Below, piece by piece: positions 6,026 through 6,911 of a DNA stretch of 6,911 nucleotides (its first letter is position 1; every line of letters starts with the position of its first letter). Position numbers and translations under genes: made by a program. The notes below the pieces were generated by a model, which was given only the letters and a program-made list of their open reading frames with translations, searched no databases and had not been told where the DNA came from. Source of the stretch: Alphaproteobacteria bacterium (GTDB lineage Bacteria > Pseudomonadota > Alphaproteobacteria > Rhodobacterales > Rhodobacteraceae); assembly GCA_030428025.1 (NCBI GenBank), contig JAUIBJ010000180.1:1-6911 (forward strand), written 5' to 3'.

Positions 6026-6911
6026 ATGAAAACCCATGCACAGGCGGTCGTGATCGGCGGCGGCGTTATCGGATGCTCCATCCTCTATCATCTCACCAAG
6101 CTGGGGTGGACGGATGTGGTGCTGCTGGAGCGGGACGAGCTGACCTCCGGCTCGACATGGCATGCCGCGGCGAATATTCACGGGCTGCATGACAGCGCCA
6201 ATATCAGCCGGCTGCAGCATTACACGATGAACCTCTACAAGCAGCTGGAGGAGGAGACGGGGCAGAGCTGTGGCGTGTTCCAGCCGGGCAGCCTCTATCT
6301 CGCGCAGACGGAGAACCGGGAGCATCAGCTGAAGCTGCAGGCGGCAAAGGCGAAGCTTTACGGGATGAATTTCCACGAGATCACCCGCGAGGAGGCCGAG
6401 GAGAAGCATCCGCTGGTCAATTTCGACGGCATCCGCTGCATCATGTGGGAGCCGGACGGCGGCAACGTGGACCCCTCGGGCGTGACCAATGCCTATGCGG
6501 TGGGGGCGCGGCAGAAGGGGGCGGAGATCTACCGCTTCACGCCTGTCACCGCCACCACTCAGAAGCCGGACGGGACATGGATCGTCGAGACGCCAAAGGG
6601 CAATATCGAGACGGAGTGGGTGATCAACGCGGCCGGGCTCTGGGGCCGGGAGGTGGCGAAGCTGGCGGGCATCGAGGTGCCGCTGCAGCCGACCGAGCAC
6701 CAGTATTTCGTCACCGAAACCATGCCGGAGATCGAGGCGGCGGGGCGGCGCCTGCCCTCGGTCGCGGACCGGGACGGCGAATACTACCTGCGGCAGGAGG
6801 GCAAGGGCCTGCTGATCGGCGCCTATGAGCGCGACATGAAATTCTGGGCCGAGGACGGCACGCCGCTCGATTTCGCGCATGACCTCTTCCCCGACGATCT
6901 GGAGCGCATCA
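6026..6911 (+). CDS. Second dimethylglycine/sarcosine dehydrogenase-like flavoprotein, 3' end cut off by the window
   Basis: The frame is open from the ATG at 6026 to the window edge, giving 295 complete codons; AAGGGAA (6014-6020) is the ribosome site. The visible part is the FAD-binding DAO domain: GGGVIG (11-16), Glu35, SGSTWHAAAN (41-50) with the presumed FAD-linking His46, and NAAGLWGREV (201-210). It aligns without gaps to the leftward dehydrogenase at 2140-4557 for about the first 235 residues; by eye 38 of the first 52 residues and 20 of 30 around 201-230 are identical. A three-residue offset appears before the YYLRQEG motif (253-259). The family is normally about 800 residues with a folate-binding GcvT-like second half, so roughly 500 residues should lie beyond the edge. 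After His46 it has HAAAN where its paralogue has HAAGG. Its substrate is probably related to, but not the same as, that of the paralogue. Confidence 0.92.
   Translation, partial: MKTHAQAVVIGGGVIGCSILYHLTKLGWTDVVLLERDELTSGSTWHAAANIHGLHDSANISRLQHYTMNLYKQLEEETGQSCGVFQPGSLYLAQTENREHQLKLQAAKAKLYGMNFHEITREEAEEKHPLVNFDGIRCIMWEPDGGNVDPSGVTNAYAVGARQKGAEIYRFTPVTATTQKPDGTWIVETPKGNIETEWVINAAGLWGREVAKLAGIEVPLQPTEHQYFVTETMPEIEAAGRRLPSVADRDGEYYLRQEGKGLLIGAYERDMKFWAEDGTPLDFAHDLFPDDLERI

Noticed and set aside
5624..6081. Leftward frames covering the hairpin region before the second dehydrogenase
   Set aside because: They overlap strong inverted repeats and the start of a real rightward gene, and give Arg/Pro-rich sequence without motifs.

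Overview
The window looks like a chromosomal stretch of an alphaproteobacterium, most likely a marine Rhodobacterales (Roseobacter-type) genome. The reasons are the high GC content and GC-rich third codon positions, a typical Rhodobacteraceae Hint-domain protein, and two dimethylglycine-dehydrogenase-like flavoproteins of a kind that is abundant and multiplied in that group. Assignment below order level is inference.

Layout from left to right. Positions 1-67 may hold the first codons of a leftward gene that leaves the window, but this is uncertain. Positions 68-623 carry no convincing gene. A rightward gene at 624-1301 encodes a small Hint-domain (Hedgehog/intein-type) protein and is followed by a clear intrinsic terminator at 1394-1426. 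Converging on that terminator is a leftward pair of genes. The first is an 805-residue FAD-dependent dehydrogenase with a folate-binding half (2140-4557), and 29 bp behind it lies a MobA/MocA-like nucleotidyltransferase (1436-2110). Upstream of the dehydrogenase is a 476-bp gap that holds four tandem 11-bp repeats and a second pair of 17-bp repeats. Next comes an AT-richer leftward orphan gene (5034-5531), then a 494-bp non-coding stretch with several hairpin-forming inverted repeats. The window ends inside a rightward gene (6026 onward) that is a clear paralogue of the 805-residue dehydrogenase.

Functionally, the two dehydrogenase paralogues dominate the window. By family they oxidise N-methyl groups of small methylated amino acids such as dimethylglycine or sarcosine and pass the one-carbon unit to tetrahydrofolate, which fits catabolism of glycine betaine or choline. 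They point away from each other and are separated by about 1.47 kb containing the orphan gene, whose composition differs from its neighbours. This suggests either separate recruitment of the paralogues or an insertion between them. No transporter, electron-transfer flavoprotein, folate enzyme or regulator is visible here, so the exact substrates cannot be read from this window. I see no CRISPR array, tRNA, rRNA, insertion sequence or obvious defence system. Most of the window is ordinary metabolic genome; the intergenic repeats and the orphan are the parts that merit a second look.
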